A stretch of DNA of 64,000 nt from an uncultured Pseudomonadales bacterium (GTDB lineage: Bacteria; Pseudomonadota; Gammaproteobacteria; Pseudomonadales; Cellvibrionaceae): NCBI GenBank assembly GCA_947487765.1, contig CANKXO010000006.1, forward strand, positions 228,155 to 292,154, read 5' to 3'. Positions 1-7,780 of the stretch are shown piece by piece. Numbering within the stretch: the stretch's first letter is position 1; each line of letters opens with the position of its first letter. A program made the translations under genes and the position numbers. A model generated the notes under the pieces. That model was not told where the DNA came from, made no database searches, and saw only the letters and a program-made list of their open reading frames with translations.

Positions 1-219
1 GTTGTGCTTGGTAATGTCCTTCCATGGTTTTGGCAATGCCTGCATTTGTAATTGATGAGCTAGTCGTCGAATCATTAGAGGCTTAGAAGTGATCTTAGGC
101 GGTTTTCCATTCATTTCTTGCCAGAGTTCTTTTAATTCTGTCGTATGCAATGATGATAGTTGAGCTATCTTAGCGACTACCGATTGTTGTACTGGCGGCG
201 TATTTGAGGGTGACATCAT
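1..219 (-). CDS. DUF2924 family protein, partial (C-terminus off the left edge)
   Basis: The 73 visible codons begin at an ATGATG preceded by GGAGA and run off the window. Residues 31-60 carry the typical DUF2924 pattern: an L-x-x-L-W-x-x-M-N-G-K-P-P segment followed by an I-R-R-L-A-x-x-L-Q-x-Q-A segment. The family has no assigned biochemical activity. It is known from prophages and integrative elements, often next to a site-specific recombinase and a DUF3489 gene; a DUF3489 gene does occur here, but 21 kb away (21619-22113). The start overlaps the stop of the upstream small gene, so the two are translationally coupled. A recombinase may lie just left of the window; that is inference. Confidence 0.8.
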   Translation of the reverse strand, partial: MMSPSNTPPVQQSVVAKIAQLSSLHTTELKELWQEMNGKPPKITSKPLMIRRLAHQLQMQALPKPWKDITKHN

Positions 220-386
220 TTATTCTCCATTTCAGTTTTTGACCATGAACGCTCTGGTTGACCACTATTGCAAGTCGTTTCTCTGGTTTCTTCCTCAATG
301 CTAAAATGACGCTGTAAACCATTGATTAATAGTTGAGCTACTTCGGAGACTCTTTTTGTTTGAGTGATTTTTTTTGCTGCAGCCAT
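216..386 (-). CDS. Small hypothetical protein (56 aa) coupled to the DUF2924 gene
   Basis: A 56-codon frame from ATG at 386 ends in a TGA overlapping the ATGATG start of the DUF2924 gene, a typical operon arrangement. The product starts with MAAAKKITQTKR, then a short amphipathic helix, then a polar tail rich in E, T and S. AAGGAA lies somewhat far upstream of the start. I do not recognise a family. The first codons lie inside a 21-bp sequence repeated at 3380-3400, so the native upstream region of this gene may have been displaced by an insertion. Confidence 0.6.
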   Translation of the reverse strand: MAAAKKITQTKRVSEVAQLLINGLQRHFSIEEETRETTCNSGQPERSWSKTEMENK

Positions 387-398
387 TGGTAAGCAATT
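378..398. repeat. Left copy of imperfect direct repeat flanking a 3-kb block
   Basis: The 21-bp sequence TGCAGCCATTGGTAAGCAATT recurs at 3380-3400 with 19 of 21 positions identical and in the same orientation. The two copies bracket the two-gene block 759-2931 and the fragment at 2974-3312. They could be core sites or footprints of an inserted element. No integrase lies between them, so this is only a candidate boundary. Confidence 0.4.
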
Positions 399-758
399 TC
401 CTTGTGTAAAAAGTGATGCGTATTGTTATGAATCACTGTTTTTTTTGCGAGCGTGAAGTAGCGGAGTATAGGAAGTACTAAAGTTTTGAAACGTAGTACT
501 GCGTAATCTAAAGGGTTATAACGTAGAAAAAATTTATGATTAAGTGGATATTTACATAGTAGTGTAGATATCAAATATGTGAAATTGTTAACAACTATGA
601 TGGCTGTTGACTGTTTTGTTACCAAATTATTGGCACGTAAGACTTGTTTATGTGCTGGCTAATACGTTATTATTCGCGCCACTTAACAAGCAATACTTGC
701 AAGTTCGTAAATTAAAAGGAGCATGTTGGCAATCAATGGCCAACAGCAAAGGAATAAA
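387..758. other. AT-rich intergenic region upstream of the two-gene cargo block
   Basis: There is no convincing gene on either strand here. It contains two AACGTAG motifs (490-496 and 520-526). The first belongs to a 16-nt sequence (490-505) that recurs with one mismatch at 14322-14337. The region probably holds the promoter for the gene starting at 759, but I cannot pick out one clear promoter. Confidence 0.4.
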
Positions 759-1916
759 ATGCAGTCTCTTTATCTCTTTTCATCTCATATTAACTCTACT
801 CTTTTAAAGCTATTTTTTGAGTCATTTGGCTCAGAATTTACGCTGGTGAACTGGTCTCAAAAGGTAGAGATTCTTAGGGTGAATCTGCAAAGTATTTTGA
901 ATCAATTGTCGATCCCTCACCGAATGATTATTCAGAATAGTATTTCTCGTATTGAGAATATGACAAATAACTATAGCCAGCGATTACTTGTTGAATTAAG
1001 TGATGTTGGTGAGAGAAACGAATTACAAAAATTGTCATCATCTCGTGAGCGAGCTTGTTGGGTTTTTTTAAATAACAACGATGTGTTTTTGAAAGCGGAA
1101 GCTATTTGCAATACCGATTATTCTCGGCGTTCTAAATTTTGGAGTTATTATTGTACGGCTGCTCACAAAGAAAAGGTGTGTTTTAGCGATTCTCTTATAA
1201 AGCAATATAATGATCATATCAAAAAAATACTACAACTATTTAATGAATATGTTTCGACAACATTTGTTGAAAGAGTGAGTGTTAACGATAGGGGTGTTGA
1301 AGAGAATGAAGCACATTTGTGTATTTATCATTCTCAGTTGCAGGAAAAATACCTTGTAGTCGATGATCATGAAACGATGACATCAAAAAGCGCCTCCTGG
1401 GTATTAGAATATAAAGTGATTTATCGGAAATCAAGTGGTGTGATTGAAGTGTTTGCACCGGATAAATCCAGACGCTTAATACTTGCCCATATTTTTTCGA
1501 CTGTTTTTTTACAGAGTGAACACCTTGTTCAAAAAACGTATCATTTACAACCATTGCTTAATCCATCTCATTTGTCTCTAGATAATGAAGATGGCATAGA
1601 GTCTGTTAATATTGTTAAATTGAGCCTGCAGAATAGTGAGTTAGATAGTCAACTACATATTGATTTTAATGGTGTGAGCGACATACATCAGTATCTAAAT
1701 AACTATTTAGGGCATGATAATCTGCTTTCCATGGGGACGTTTGTACCCATTAAAGCCACAATTGTAATCAATTTCTATGGTGACAATGAGGGCCAGCATA
1801 AACCTTTATCCATTTCATTATGTCTACCCAACCAATGTGATTTGCGTTGCCGAACTGAAGATGAGCGTTTATTGGGAGAGAAATACTTAGGGCGTTGGGG
1901 AGTTGTTAGTGAATAA
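759..1916 (+). CDS. Unrecognised 385-aa protein, first gene of a cargo pair
   Basis: The frame could start at 723, but there the purine-rich AAAAGGAG touches the ATG. The ATG at 759 has AAAGGA five bases upstream and is the better start. The product is a soluble, mixed alpha/beta-looking protein with no membrane segment, signal peptide or motif I can name. It overlaps the next gene, so the pair is co-transcribed and probably co-functional. The codon composition is more AT-rich than in the adjoining phage replication genes, and the pair sits between short direct repeats at an element edge. That position is typical of phage or island cargo such as defence modules, but no function is shown. Confidence 0.75.
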   Translation: MQSLYLFSSHINSTLLKLFFESFGSEFTLVNWSQKVEILRVNLQSILNQLSIPHRMIIQNSISRIENMTNNYSQRLLVELSDVGERNELQKLSSSRERACWVFLNNNDVFLKAEAICNTDYSRRSKFWSYYCTAAHKEKVCFSDSLIKQYNDHIKKILQLFNEYVSTTFVERVSVNDRGVEENEAHLCIYHSQLQEKYLVVDDHETMTSKSASWVLEYKVIYRKSSGVIEVFAPDKSRRLILAHIFSTVFLQSEHLVQKTYHLQPLLNPSHLSLDNEDGIESVNIVKLSLQNSELDSQLHIDFNGVSDIHQYLNNYLGHDNLLSMGTFVPIKATIVINFYGDNEGQHKPLSISLCLPNQCDLRCRTEDERLLGEKYLGRWGVVSE

Positions 1917-2931
1917 GGAAATATACCTTTCCCGCGAGGCGTTACCTCTTATTCTCACATTATTTGAATTGCCAAGCCGAGAGATTACAGGCTACGTGCT
2001 TTATAAAAAATATCCAAGAATCGCAGAAATACTTGTGGATAATGGGTGGTTTCATGCAAAGAATAAAGGGGGTGCAGTCGAAATAGGTGGTCAATTAAAA
2101 AACGTCGTTTGGCGTTCGGAAGCAAAAGCTTATCAATACTATTCACCGTTTCTTGGTTGGACAACGGTGTCAGTACAACAATTGACTCGATATGGCATTA
2201 ACATGAACCAATGTCTTGATTGGTTATTAACATTATTCAATATTAGTCGTATTTCAAAGCCCGTTACTTTATGTGAAGGTGTACTGTGCAAATTAGGGAT
2301 GACTTTAATAGATAATCAGCTCGTCAACGTATACATTTGTTCACAACTAAGTAATATGAAAAATTTACCAATAGTGAACAATTTACTATCACAAGAAAAA
2401 TCGACTTCTTTTAGCCTTGTTGTATATGCTCGCCCAAGCATCATGCCGCTGACACTTCCTAATAATATGGTAGAAGTAACATTAGAATCACTACTAAAAG
2501 AAAGGCAGCGGTACTGTGAAATAGATCTGGACACTGTGAGATTCGCTATGCAGCATAAAGAGTCTGATCTACCTCCCCGCTCTATTAAACGTGTTGCTTG
2601 TTTTTCAGATGATTATCGACTGGTTTCATTAGATGATAAATCGTATCCGCTTACTAAAAAACAAGCAGCAGTGGTAGAGGCATTGCACAAAGAAGGTGGC
2701 CGAGCACATAAAGATTTACTACAAGCACAAGCAGAGTCTGATACACCTTTGTACCAGCTTATGCGTAAACGCATAGGTACTCGATGGGGATATCATCCTA
2801 TCTGGAATACGCTGATTAAAAAAGGGGGGCGGGGATATTACTACTTCAGTGATGAATTCAGTATAGAATTTCAGGCATCATTTTTTGAATCAAAAGATAG
2901 TAATGTTAATGTTTCCTTATACGATGCATAG
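1909..2931 (+). CDS. Unrecognised 340-aa protein with C-terminal winged-helix-like region
   Basis: I chose the GTG at 1909 because GGGGAG ends six bases before it; a TTG at 1903 is too close to that site. The start overlaps the stop of the previous gene by 8 nt. Residues 240-320 look like a winged-helix or DNA-binding module: a KSYPLTKKQAAVVEALHKEG segment, a basic R-K-R-x-G-T-R-W region, then an aromatic G-x-G-Y-Y-Y-F strand. The N-terminal 230 residues are unrecognised. The most economical reading is a two-component cargo module in which this subunit binds nucleic acid. I infer that from shape only. Confidence 0.75.
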   Translation: MNKEIYLSREALPLILTLFELPSREITGYVLYKKYPRIAEILVDNGWFHAKNKGGAVEIGGQLKNVVWRSEAKAYQYYSPFLGWTTVSVQQLTRYGINMNQCLDWLLTLFNISRISKPVTLCEGVLCKLGMTLIDNQLVNVYICSQLSNMKNLPIVNNLLSQEKSTSFSLVVYARPSIMPLTLPNNMVEVTLESLLKERQRYCEIDLDTVRFAMQHKESDLPPRSIKRVACFSDDYRLVSLDDKSYPLTKKQAAVVEALHKEGGRAHKDLLQAQAESDTPLYQLMRKRIGTRWGYHPIWNTLIKKGGRGYYYFSDEFSIEFQASFFESKDSNVNVSLYDA

Positions 2932-2973
2932 TTCATAAATTATTCTATTTATTTTACTTCTTTACTTGCTTAG

Positions 2974-3312
2974 GCCGCAACAGACATTATTTTTGGCGTT
3001 GTCTTTGTAAAGACATTAGGTATTGCGATTGAACATTGCTGGGTTACAATGCCTAATGGCCAACACTACGATCCTACATATCAACTGGTCTATAGCGCTG
3101 CTAATTTGAATGACTGTCATTACTATGGTTTGTATTCTATTCCCGTTGATGATTATTTTGATATATCCGAATCAATAACTAACGCTCCCACCGGTATTGT
3201 TGATTTTTATCATTTACGACAATATTCAGGCACAAAACATTTATTCATTACATCACGCAAAAAAAGAGATGGCGTGAATCCTCCTTTCTTGAGTTTTTTA
3301 TTCCCTCTGTAA
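2974..3312 (+). pseudogene. 3' fragment of a gene with no start (cysteine/transglutaminase-fold-like)
   Basis: The frame is open from the TAG at 2971 to 3312. The only ATG (3049) has no ribosome binding site and falls inside what reads like the middle of a protein: IEHCWVTMPNGQHYDPTYQL spans that ATG. The H-x-W-V and Y-D-P-T-Y pattern resembles strands of papain- or transglutaminase-fold proteins, but too little remains to say. The sequence before the fragment does not continue it, so its 5' part was probably lost when the neighbouring block arrived. Confidence 0.45.
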
Positions 3313-3379
3313 TCATTCTTATAAACAGAGTCTGTGTGTATTTATCTCCATAAATAAATCACTATTTACATAATTTGAA

Positions 3380-3400
3380 TGTAGCCATTGGTAAACAATT
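3380..3400. repeat. Right copy of imperfect direct repeat
   Basis: TGTAGCCATTGGTAAACAATT matches 378-398 at 19 of 21 positions. It marks the right edge of the block carrying the 759/1909 gene pair and lies about 150 bp before the phage early operon. Confidence 0.4.
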
Positions 3401-3512
3401 GGCTAGTATTTGATGTTGTTGGATGCCTTTTGCCACATTTTTTTAAAATACCTTAAAAAAATAAAAAATACCTCTTTTATACCTCCCTTTTTACCTCCCC
3501 TGTTAATGCATC

Positions 3513-3533
3513 ATAACGTGACATTTACGTTAT
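3513..3533. promoter_or_regulatory. Operator-like inverted repeat before the early operon
   Basis: ATAACGT and ACGTTAT form a perfect 7-bp inverted repeat around a 7-nt spacer. The dyad ends 18 bp before the GTG of the first early gene. Just upstream, 3470-3500 contains three ACCTC-type repeats in AT-rich DNA. The position fits a repressor operator over the early promoter; no repressor gene is identified in the window. Confidence 0.5.
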
Positions 3534-3551
3534 AACACACAGGAGAACATT

Positions 3552-3752
3552 GTGAACGAACGTCATTTAAGTCAACAGGAACTTGCCGAGCGTTGGGGTA
3601 TTAATGGAAGGACATTGGAAGGTTGGCGCAGCAGAGGGATTGGTCCAGATTTTTTAAAACTAGGTGGCCGTGTAGTTTATCGAATTGCTGATGTTCATGA
3701 ATATGAAAGCAAGTGTTTACGAAAAAGTACAGGGGAGGTTGTCGCGGTATGA
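3552..3752 (+). CDS. Small helix-turn-helix protein (AlpA/excisionase-like)
   Basis: The 66-residue product starts at GTG after AGGAG. Residues 4-30 form an obvious helix-turn-helix: LSQQELAERWGINGRTLEGW followed by R-S-R-G-I-G-P. Then come a beta-wing (FLKLGGRVVYRIADV) and a short basic tail. This is the MerR-like fold of AlpA regulators and phage excisionases. It heads the early operon and overlaps the next start (ATGA), so it may act as a DNA-binding regulator or directionality factor. Which of the two cannot be told from sequence. Confidence 0.7.
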   Translation: MNERHLSQQELAERWGINGRTLEGWRSRGIGPDFLKLGGRVVYRIADVHEYESKCLRKSTGEVVAV

Positions 3753-4225
3753 CATTACTCCCACAAATCATAAATCAACCCGTCACTGAACTGGCCGCTT
3801 TACCCGCCAATGAGCTAGAACAGCTTCAACGTCACGTTGAAGGATTTAGTCAACAACTCAAAGCCTGCAAAGAGCGTCTGTCTGATGCTATTGCACTGAA
3901 ATACGAAATACGAACCGCCTCGGTTCGGCAGAGTAAAGCCAAAGAATACGGGCTTGTTCGTTTTGATGATGAATCAATAACTGTCGAAGCCGATATCTCA
4001 AAAAATCCCAAATGGGACCAACAAAAACTGAGTGATCTAGCCGACAAAATTCGAGCCAGTGGCAGTGACCCCTCCGAGTTTATGACGATTACCTACAAAG
4101 TTCCTGAGTCCAAATATAACGCTTGGCCGAGTACGTTACGCGAACAGTTTATGCCTGCCAGAACATTAAATTTTGGTAAGCAAACGTTTGTGTTGGTTGA
4201 TAGCAATTCTAGGGAGGGTAAGTAA
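3749..4225 (+). CDS. Conserved-type phage early protein (158 aa), function unknown
   Basis: I start this at the ATG overlapping the previous TGA, with GGGGAGG 11-17 bases upstream; the longer frame from 3713 would lie inside the HTH gene. The N-terminal third is predicted to be alpha-helical and coiled-coil ([20 protein letters not shown] and following). The C-terminal part is globular and has a [14 protein letters not shown] motif. Its place directly upstream of a Sak4-like recombination ATPase is common in phage early operons. I do not recognise a named family. Confidence 0.65.
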   Translation: MTLLPQIINQPVTELAALPANELEQLQRHVEGFSQQLKACKERLSDAIALKYEIRTASVRQSKAKEYGLVRFDDESITVEADISKNPKWDQQKLSDLADKIRASGSDPSEFMTITYKVPESKYNAWPSTLREQFMPARTLNFGKQTFVLVDSNSREGK

Positions 4226-4710
4226 TGAATAACCAATCTACTCTTTCTAGGTTTTTTTCTAAGATCGATATGCCTACCAGTCCTAACGGTTGTTGGCTTT
4301 GGACAGGAGGAAAATCCAGTGCAGGCTATGGTCAATTTCGCTTGGGTTATAAGCAACCGATGGTGTCTGCTCACCGCTACATATACCAACTATTTAATCA
4401 GGAGAATATTGAAGGAAAAGTTGTATGCCACCGTTGTGATAACAGGCAGTGTGTAAACCCAGAGCACCTATTTTTAGGATCTCAAGCCGACAACATGATA
4501 GACATGAGTATAAAAGGACGTAGTTGCCAAGGGGTAAAGAATGCTAACGCAAAGTTAACCGATAAAAAAGTTCAGCTATTACGGCAATTATACCATTCAG
4601 GAAGTTATACGTTGTGGCAGCTAGCGAAAATGATGGGTATTAAAAGTCATACGACTGTTCGTAATGCAATCAATGGAAAAACGTGGAGACATATAGGAGG
4701 TGTTCAATGA
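4225..4710 (+). CDS. Free-standing HNH homing endonuclease
   Basis: This 161-residue protein has an N-terminal strand pair ([17 protein letters not shown]), then the HNH core: [27 protein letters not shown] and a following N-x-x-D-M-x-x-K-G-R. The C-terminal 50 residues form a NUMOD-like helix-turn-helix ([20 protein letters not shown]) of the kind that anchors homing enzymes to target DNA. It is wedged by 1-4 nt overlaps between two phage genes, the classic position of a selfish endonuclease. A second HNH gene and an intein lie within 3 kb. Confidence 0.85.
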   Translation: MNNQSTLSRFFSKIDMPTSPNGCWLWTGGKSSAGYGQFRLGYKQPMVSAHRYIYQLFNQENIEGKVVCHRCDNRQCVNPEHLFLGSQADNMIDMSIKGRSCQGVKNANAKLTDKKVQLLRQLYHSGSYTLWQLAKMMGIKSHTTVRNAINGKTWRHIGGVQ

Positions 4711-5585
4711 GCTTTCCTATTATCACCGCCGATCAACGTTTAGCTGAAAAGAAAGGCATCAAGGGCGTAATTTTAGGTCGAAGTGGGCTTGGAAAAACGA
4801 GTCTTCTCTGGACACTCAATGCAGGGTCAACATTATTTTTTGATCTTGAAGCGGGTGACCTTGCAGTGGAAGGCTGGTCCGGTGATGCTATTCGTCCTCG
4901 TACTTGGCAGGAATGTCGAGATTTTGCAGTTTTTATTGGCGGTCCCAATCCTGCACTACGACCAGAACAGCCTTATAGTCAAGCGCACTACGATGCTGTC
5001 TGCGAAAAATTTGGTGATGCGAATACGCTACAAAAATACGACACGGTGTTTATCGATTCGATCACAGTAGCAGGCCGTTTATGTTTGCAATGGTGCAAAG
5101 GTCAGCCACAAGCAGTCAGCGAGCGCACCGGTAAACCGGATACGCGCGGCGCGTATGGCTTACATGGTCAGGAGATGATCTCGTTCTTAACCCATCTCCA
5201 ACACACGCGCAATAAAAACATCTGGTTTGTCGGCATTTTAGATGAGCGCACTGATGACTTTAATCGCAAAGTGTTCACGCCACAAATAGACGGCTCCAAA
5301 ACGGCCTTGGAATTACCTGGCATCGTCGATCAAGTCATCACTCTTGCCGAAATTGGTGATGAAGCGGGTACTACATACCGCGCATTCGTTGCGCACACGA
5401 TTAATCCTTATGGCTTTCCTGCCAAAGACAGAAGCGGTCGTCTTGATCTTATAGAAGAGCCACACCTTGGGCGGCTGATGGAAAAAATTTCACAGCCCGT
5501 TAAACCTGCCATTGAGCGTCTGACGTTTACCCACCCGACAACAACCGACACTGAAACAACACGACAAGAAGGAGTTCAACCATGA
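4707..5585 (+). CDS. Sak4-like RecA-fold ATPase (phage single-strand annealing/recombination)
   Basis: The start is the ATG at 4707 overlapping the HNH stop, with AGGAGG upstream. Walker A is GRSGLGKTS near residue 25 and Walker B is DTVFIDS near residue 115. An [14 protein letters not shown] sensor-like region and a conserved T-P-Q-I-D-G-S-K segment follow. Size (292 aa) and motif order match the AAA_24/Sak4 group, which assists annealing and recombination in phages. The next gene is DUF669-like, its usual partner. Confidence 0.8.
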   Translation: MSFPIITADQRLAEKKGIKGVILGRSGLGKTSLLWTLNAGSTLFFDLEAGDLAVEGWSGDAIRPRTWQECRDFAVFIGGPNPALRPEQPYSQAHYDAVCEKFGDANTLQKYDTVFIDSITVAGRLCLQWCKGQPQAVSERTGKPDTRGAYGLHGQEMISFLTHLQHTRNKNIWFVGILDERTDDFNRKVFTPQIDGSKTALELPGIVDQVITLAEIGDEAGTTYRAFVAHTINPYGFPAKDRSGRLDLIEEPHLGRLMEKISQPVKPAIERLTFTHPTTTDTETTRQEGVQP

Positions 5586-6196
5586 GCTGGAACGATTTTA
5601 ATTCTGCAGAAGACCAACAAGCGTTTGATGTTATCCCTCGTGGCACCATTGCCAAAGTACGAATGACGATTAAGCCCGGTGGCTATGATGATCCAAGCAA
5701 TGGTTGGACAGGTGGTTATGCAACGGATAATCCAACAACCGGTTCGGTGTATTTGAACTGTGAGTTTGTTGTACTTGATGGGCCGTTTGCAAAACGTAAA
5801 GTGTGGAGCTTGATTGGGTTATATAGTTCAAAGGGGCCAGAATGGACAAATATGGGGCGCACCATGATTAAAGGCATTTTAAACTCAGCTAATCGTTTAT
5901 TGCCAGATGACCAATCGCCTGCTGCACAACAAGCGCGTCGTATTACTAGCCTGCAAGAGCTTGATGGGATTGAGTTTGTTGCACAAATTGGTGTGCAAAA
6001 AGATCGTGATGATGAACCACGTAATACGATCCGAATGGCAATAACACCAGAACATAAAGACTATGCTGCAGTTATGAATGGCTTGTCATCTGCTCCAGTA
6101 GCTCAACATCAACAAGCGACGCCTACACACTATTCCGCTCCACAATCGCAGACGGCTTCGGCGAATCCCGCAGGCCTACCCGCCTGGGCAAAGTAA
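5582..6196 (+). CDS. DUF669-like putative ssDNA-binding partner of Sak4
   Basis: The 204-residue protein overlaps the ATPase stop by ATGA. Residues 1-150 have the DUF669 flavour: W-N-D-F-N-S-A-E-x-Q at the start, a beta-rich core with GSVYLNCEFVVLDGPFAKRK, and a G-R-T-M-I-K-G helix. The last 45 residues are low-complexity (Q, P, A, S, T) and end in GLPAWAK, like the flexible tails of single-strand-binding proteins. The pairing with a Sak4-type ATPase supports a role in recombination or replication. The ssDNA binding is inferred. Confidence 0.65.
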   Translation: MSWNDFNSAEDQQAFDVIPRGTIAKVRMTIKPGGYDDPSNGWTGGYATDNPTTGSVYLNCEFVVLDGPFAKRKVWSLIGLYSSKGPEWTNMGRTMIKGILNSANRLLPDDQSPAAQQARRITSLQELDGIEFVAQIGVQKDRDDEPRNTIRMAITPEHKDYAAVMNGLSSAPVAQHQQATPTHYSAPQSQTASANPAGLPAWAK

Positions 6197-6215
6197 TCTA
6201 AAAAAGGACTTTTAC

Positions 6216-7139
6216 ATGATTTTACGCAATCGACAAAAACGTTTTGTCGAGCGGAGCCTGTCTGCGCTCGATGAATACGGCAATACATTAGGCGTGGCAC
6301 CCACTGGGTGTCACGCCCCCGGCACCCCCATTTTATTGCGCAGCGGTCACACGAAATTAGTGGAGGACATTCGTGTCGGTGATCGATTAATGGGGCCAGA
6401 TAGTCAACCTCGAACCGTATTGGAATTACACCGTGGACAGGATGAGATGTTTGAGGTTCGTCCTAAATTTGGTGCCCCCTTTGTCGTTAATGAAGGACAC
6501 ATTCTGTCACTGGCGAATGGCCAAGATGTGATTAATCTCAGTGTGGGTGCCTATTTCCAAAAACGTCCTGCATTTAAACGACTTTATAAACTTTATCGTG
6601 CAGGCGTTGATTTTCCATTACGAGCACCAACGGAGATTGATTCCTATGTGATGGGGCTGTTGATCAGTGACCGATGTTTACTGTCGGGGCCATCGATTAT
6701 TACGGATGAATATAAACTCGCGTCACGATATCAGCGTCAGGCATTGTTGGCAGGTTTGATCGACATGGATGGTCAAGTATCCGGCCGTTCTATCGTTTTT
6801 TATAACGCATCGAATACGCTCATTAACGACATTGCTTTTGTGGCCAGAAGTCTGGGTTTTTTAGCCGAAACTAAATGGCAGCGTATCAGTGGTTCCCTAG
6901 AATTTATCGTCACAATTAGCGGGGATTTTCGTTTGCTTCCCGTCCGTCAATCTGAAAAAAAACCAGCGTTTCAAATTTATAGAAAAAATTCATTAAGAAC
7001 TGATTTTACCGTTCGCCCAGTGGGCAAGGGTGACTATATGGGTTTTTCTGTGGATAAGGATCACTTGTATCTGATGGGCGATTTTACCGTTACGCATAAC
7101 AGCCATATTCTAAAAGGGAGGAAGCCTCAATGGGGATGA
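6216..7139 (+). pseudogene. Truncated SF2 helicase N-terminus carrying a P-loop intein
   Basis: Residues 1-31 (ILRNRQKRFVERSLSAL, then G-V-A-P-T-G) match the start of the intact helicase at 7777 at about two thirds of positions. After the P-loop Gly comes a complete-looking intein (6309-7100) ending THN, then the +1 Ser. Instead of the expected G-K-T the frame then reads HILKGRKPQWG and stops. The rest of this helicase copy is gone, replaced by an HNH gene and the second, intein-free helicase. Even if splicing occurred the product would be a short peptide, so this is a dead helicase allele. Confidence 0.8.
6309..7100 (+). mobile_element. Intein with degenerate LAGLIDADG endonuclease domain (264 aa)
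   Basis: Block A is CHAPGTPILLRSGHTKLVED followed by I-R-V-G-D. Block B is GAPFVVNEGHILSL with the conserved His. The endonuclease motifs are a decayed first copy (YVMGLLISDR) and a good second copy (LLAGLIDMDG). Block F is GFSVDKDHLYLMGDFTVTHN, ending in His-Asn, followed by Ser. The insertion point, directly after the P-loop T-G, is a known hot spot for inteins in phage NTPases. The splicing residues (Cys1, block B His, terminal His-Asn, Ser+1) all appear intact, although the extein downstream has been destroyed. Confidence 0.88.
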
Positions 7140-7780
7140 TAGGAAAAAACGTAGGGCGATTAACTATAAAGTCTCATAGCCATACTGACAAAGAAAGATA
7201 TTGGTGTTGTGAATGTGAGTGTGGAAAGCAGTCAGTGCATAGCACTCGACGACTGAATGAAGCAATGAAGCTCGGCAGTAACATCGGTTGTGAATGCTTC
7301 CGATTAGCCACGTTAAAAAAAGCAATAGTCGCTGCGACAAAAGCAAATACTCGTCATGGCCTATGCCATTCAAAGCTGCATTATATGTACGACAATATGG
7401 TGAAGCGATGTTATACGCCCTCCGCAAACCGTTATGACCGATATGGTGGTCGTGGTATTACCGTGTGTGATGAATGGAAAAATAACCGTTCCTCGTTTTA
7501 TGAATGGGCTTTATCCAATAAGTGGCGAGAAGGACTATCTCTGGATCGCATTGACATTGATGGTCATTATTGTCCTGACAATTGTCGTTTTATTCCATTG
7601 GCTCAACAAGCGAATAATACGTCAAGAAATCGATTTTTAGAATGGCAGGGTAAGCGACAGACAGTTGCTGAGTGGGCGCGGGAATTGAACATTAACGCGG
7701 GTGCGTTACAACACCGAGTTGATCGTGGTTGGAGTCTGGAACGGATATTTACACAACCGTATCGGGGGCGTGGAGAATGA
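7130..7780 (+). CDS. HNH endonuclease fused to target-recognition helices
   Basis: The 216-residue product begins after GGGAGG. It has an N-terminal Cys-rich strand region (WCCECECGKQSVHSTRRL), a Y-x-x-Y-G-G-R-G-I-T-V-C-D-E-W motif and an HNH-type core (LSLDRIDIDGHYCPDNCRFI, then Q-A-N-N-T-S-R-N). The C-terminal 55 residues resemble a NUMOD/HTH module (VAEWARELNINAGALQHRVD, then R-G-W-S-L-E-R-I-F). This is the common phage HNH family with a YGGRGI motif. It sits exactly between the truncated intein-bearing helicase and the intact helicase. An ATG at 7136 is an alternative start. Confidence 0.85.
   Translation: MGMIGKNVGRLTIKSHSHTDKERYWCCECECGKQSVHSTRRLNEAMKLGSNIGCECFRLATLKKAIVAATKANTRHGLCHSKLHYMYDNMVKRCYTPSANRYDRYGGRGITVCDEWKNNRSSFYEWALSNKWREGLSLDRIDIDGHYCPDNCRFIPLAQQANNTSRNRFLEWQGKRQTVAEWARELNINAGALQHRVDRGWSLERIFTQPYRGRGE

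Noticed and set aside
338..625. 95-codon minus-strand frame upstream of the DUF2924 genes
   Set aside because: It overlaps the better supported 56-aa gene in another frame, has low-complexity composition and no ribosome binding site.
607..807. 66-codon plus-strand frame before the left cargo gene
   Set aside because: It overlaps the start of the 759 gene in another frame and lacks a ribosome site.
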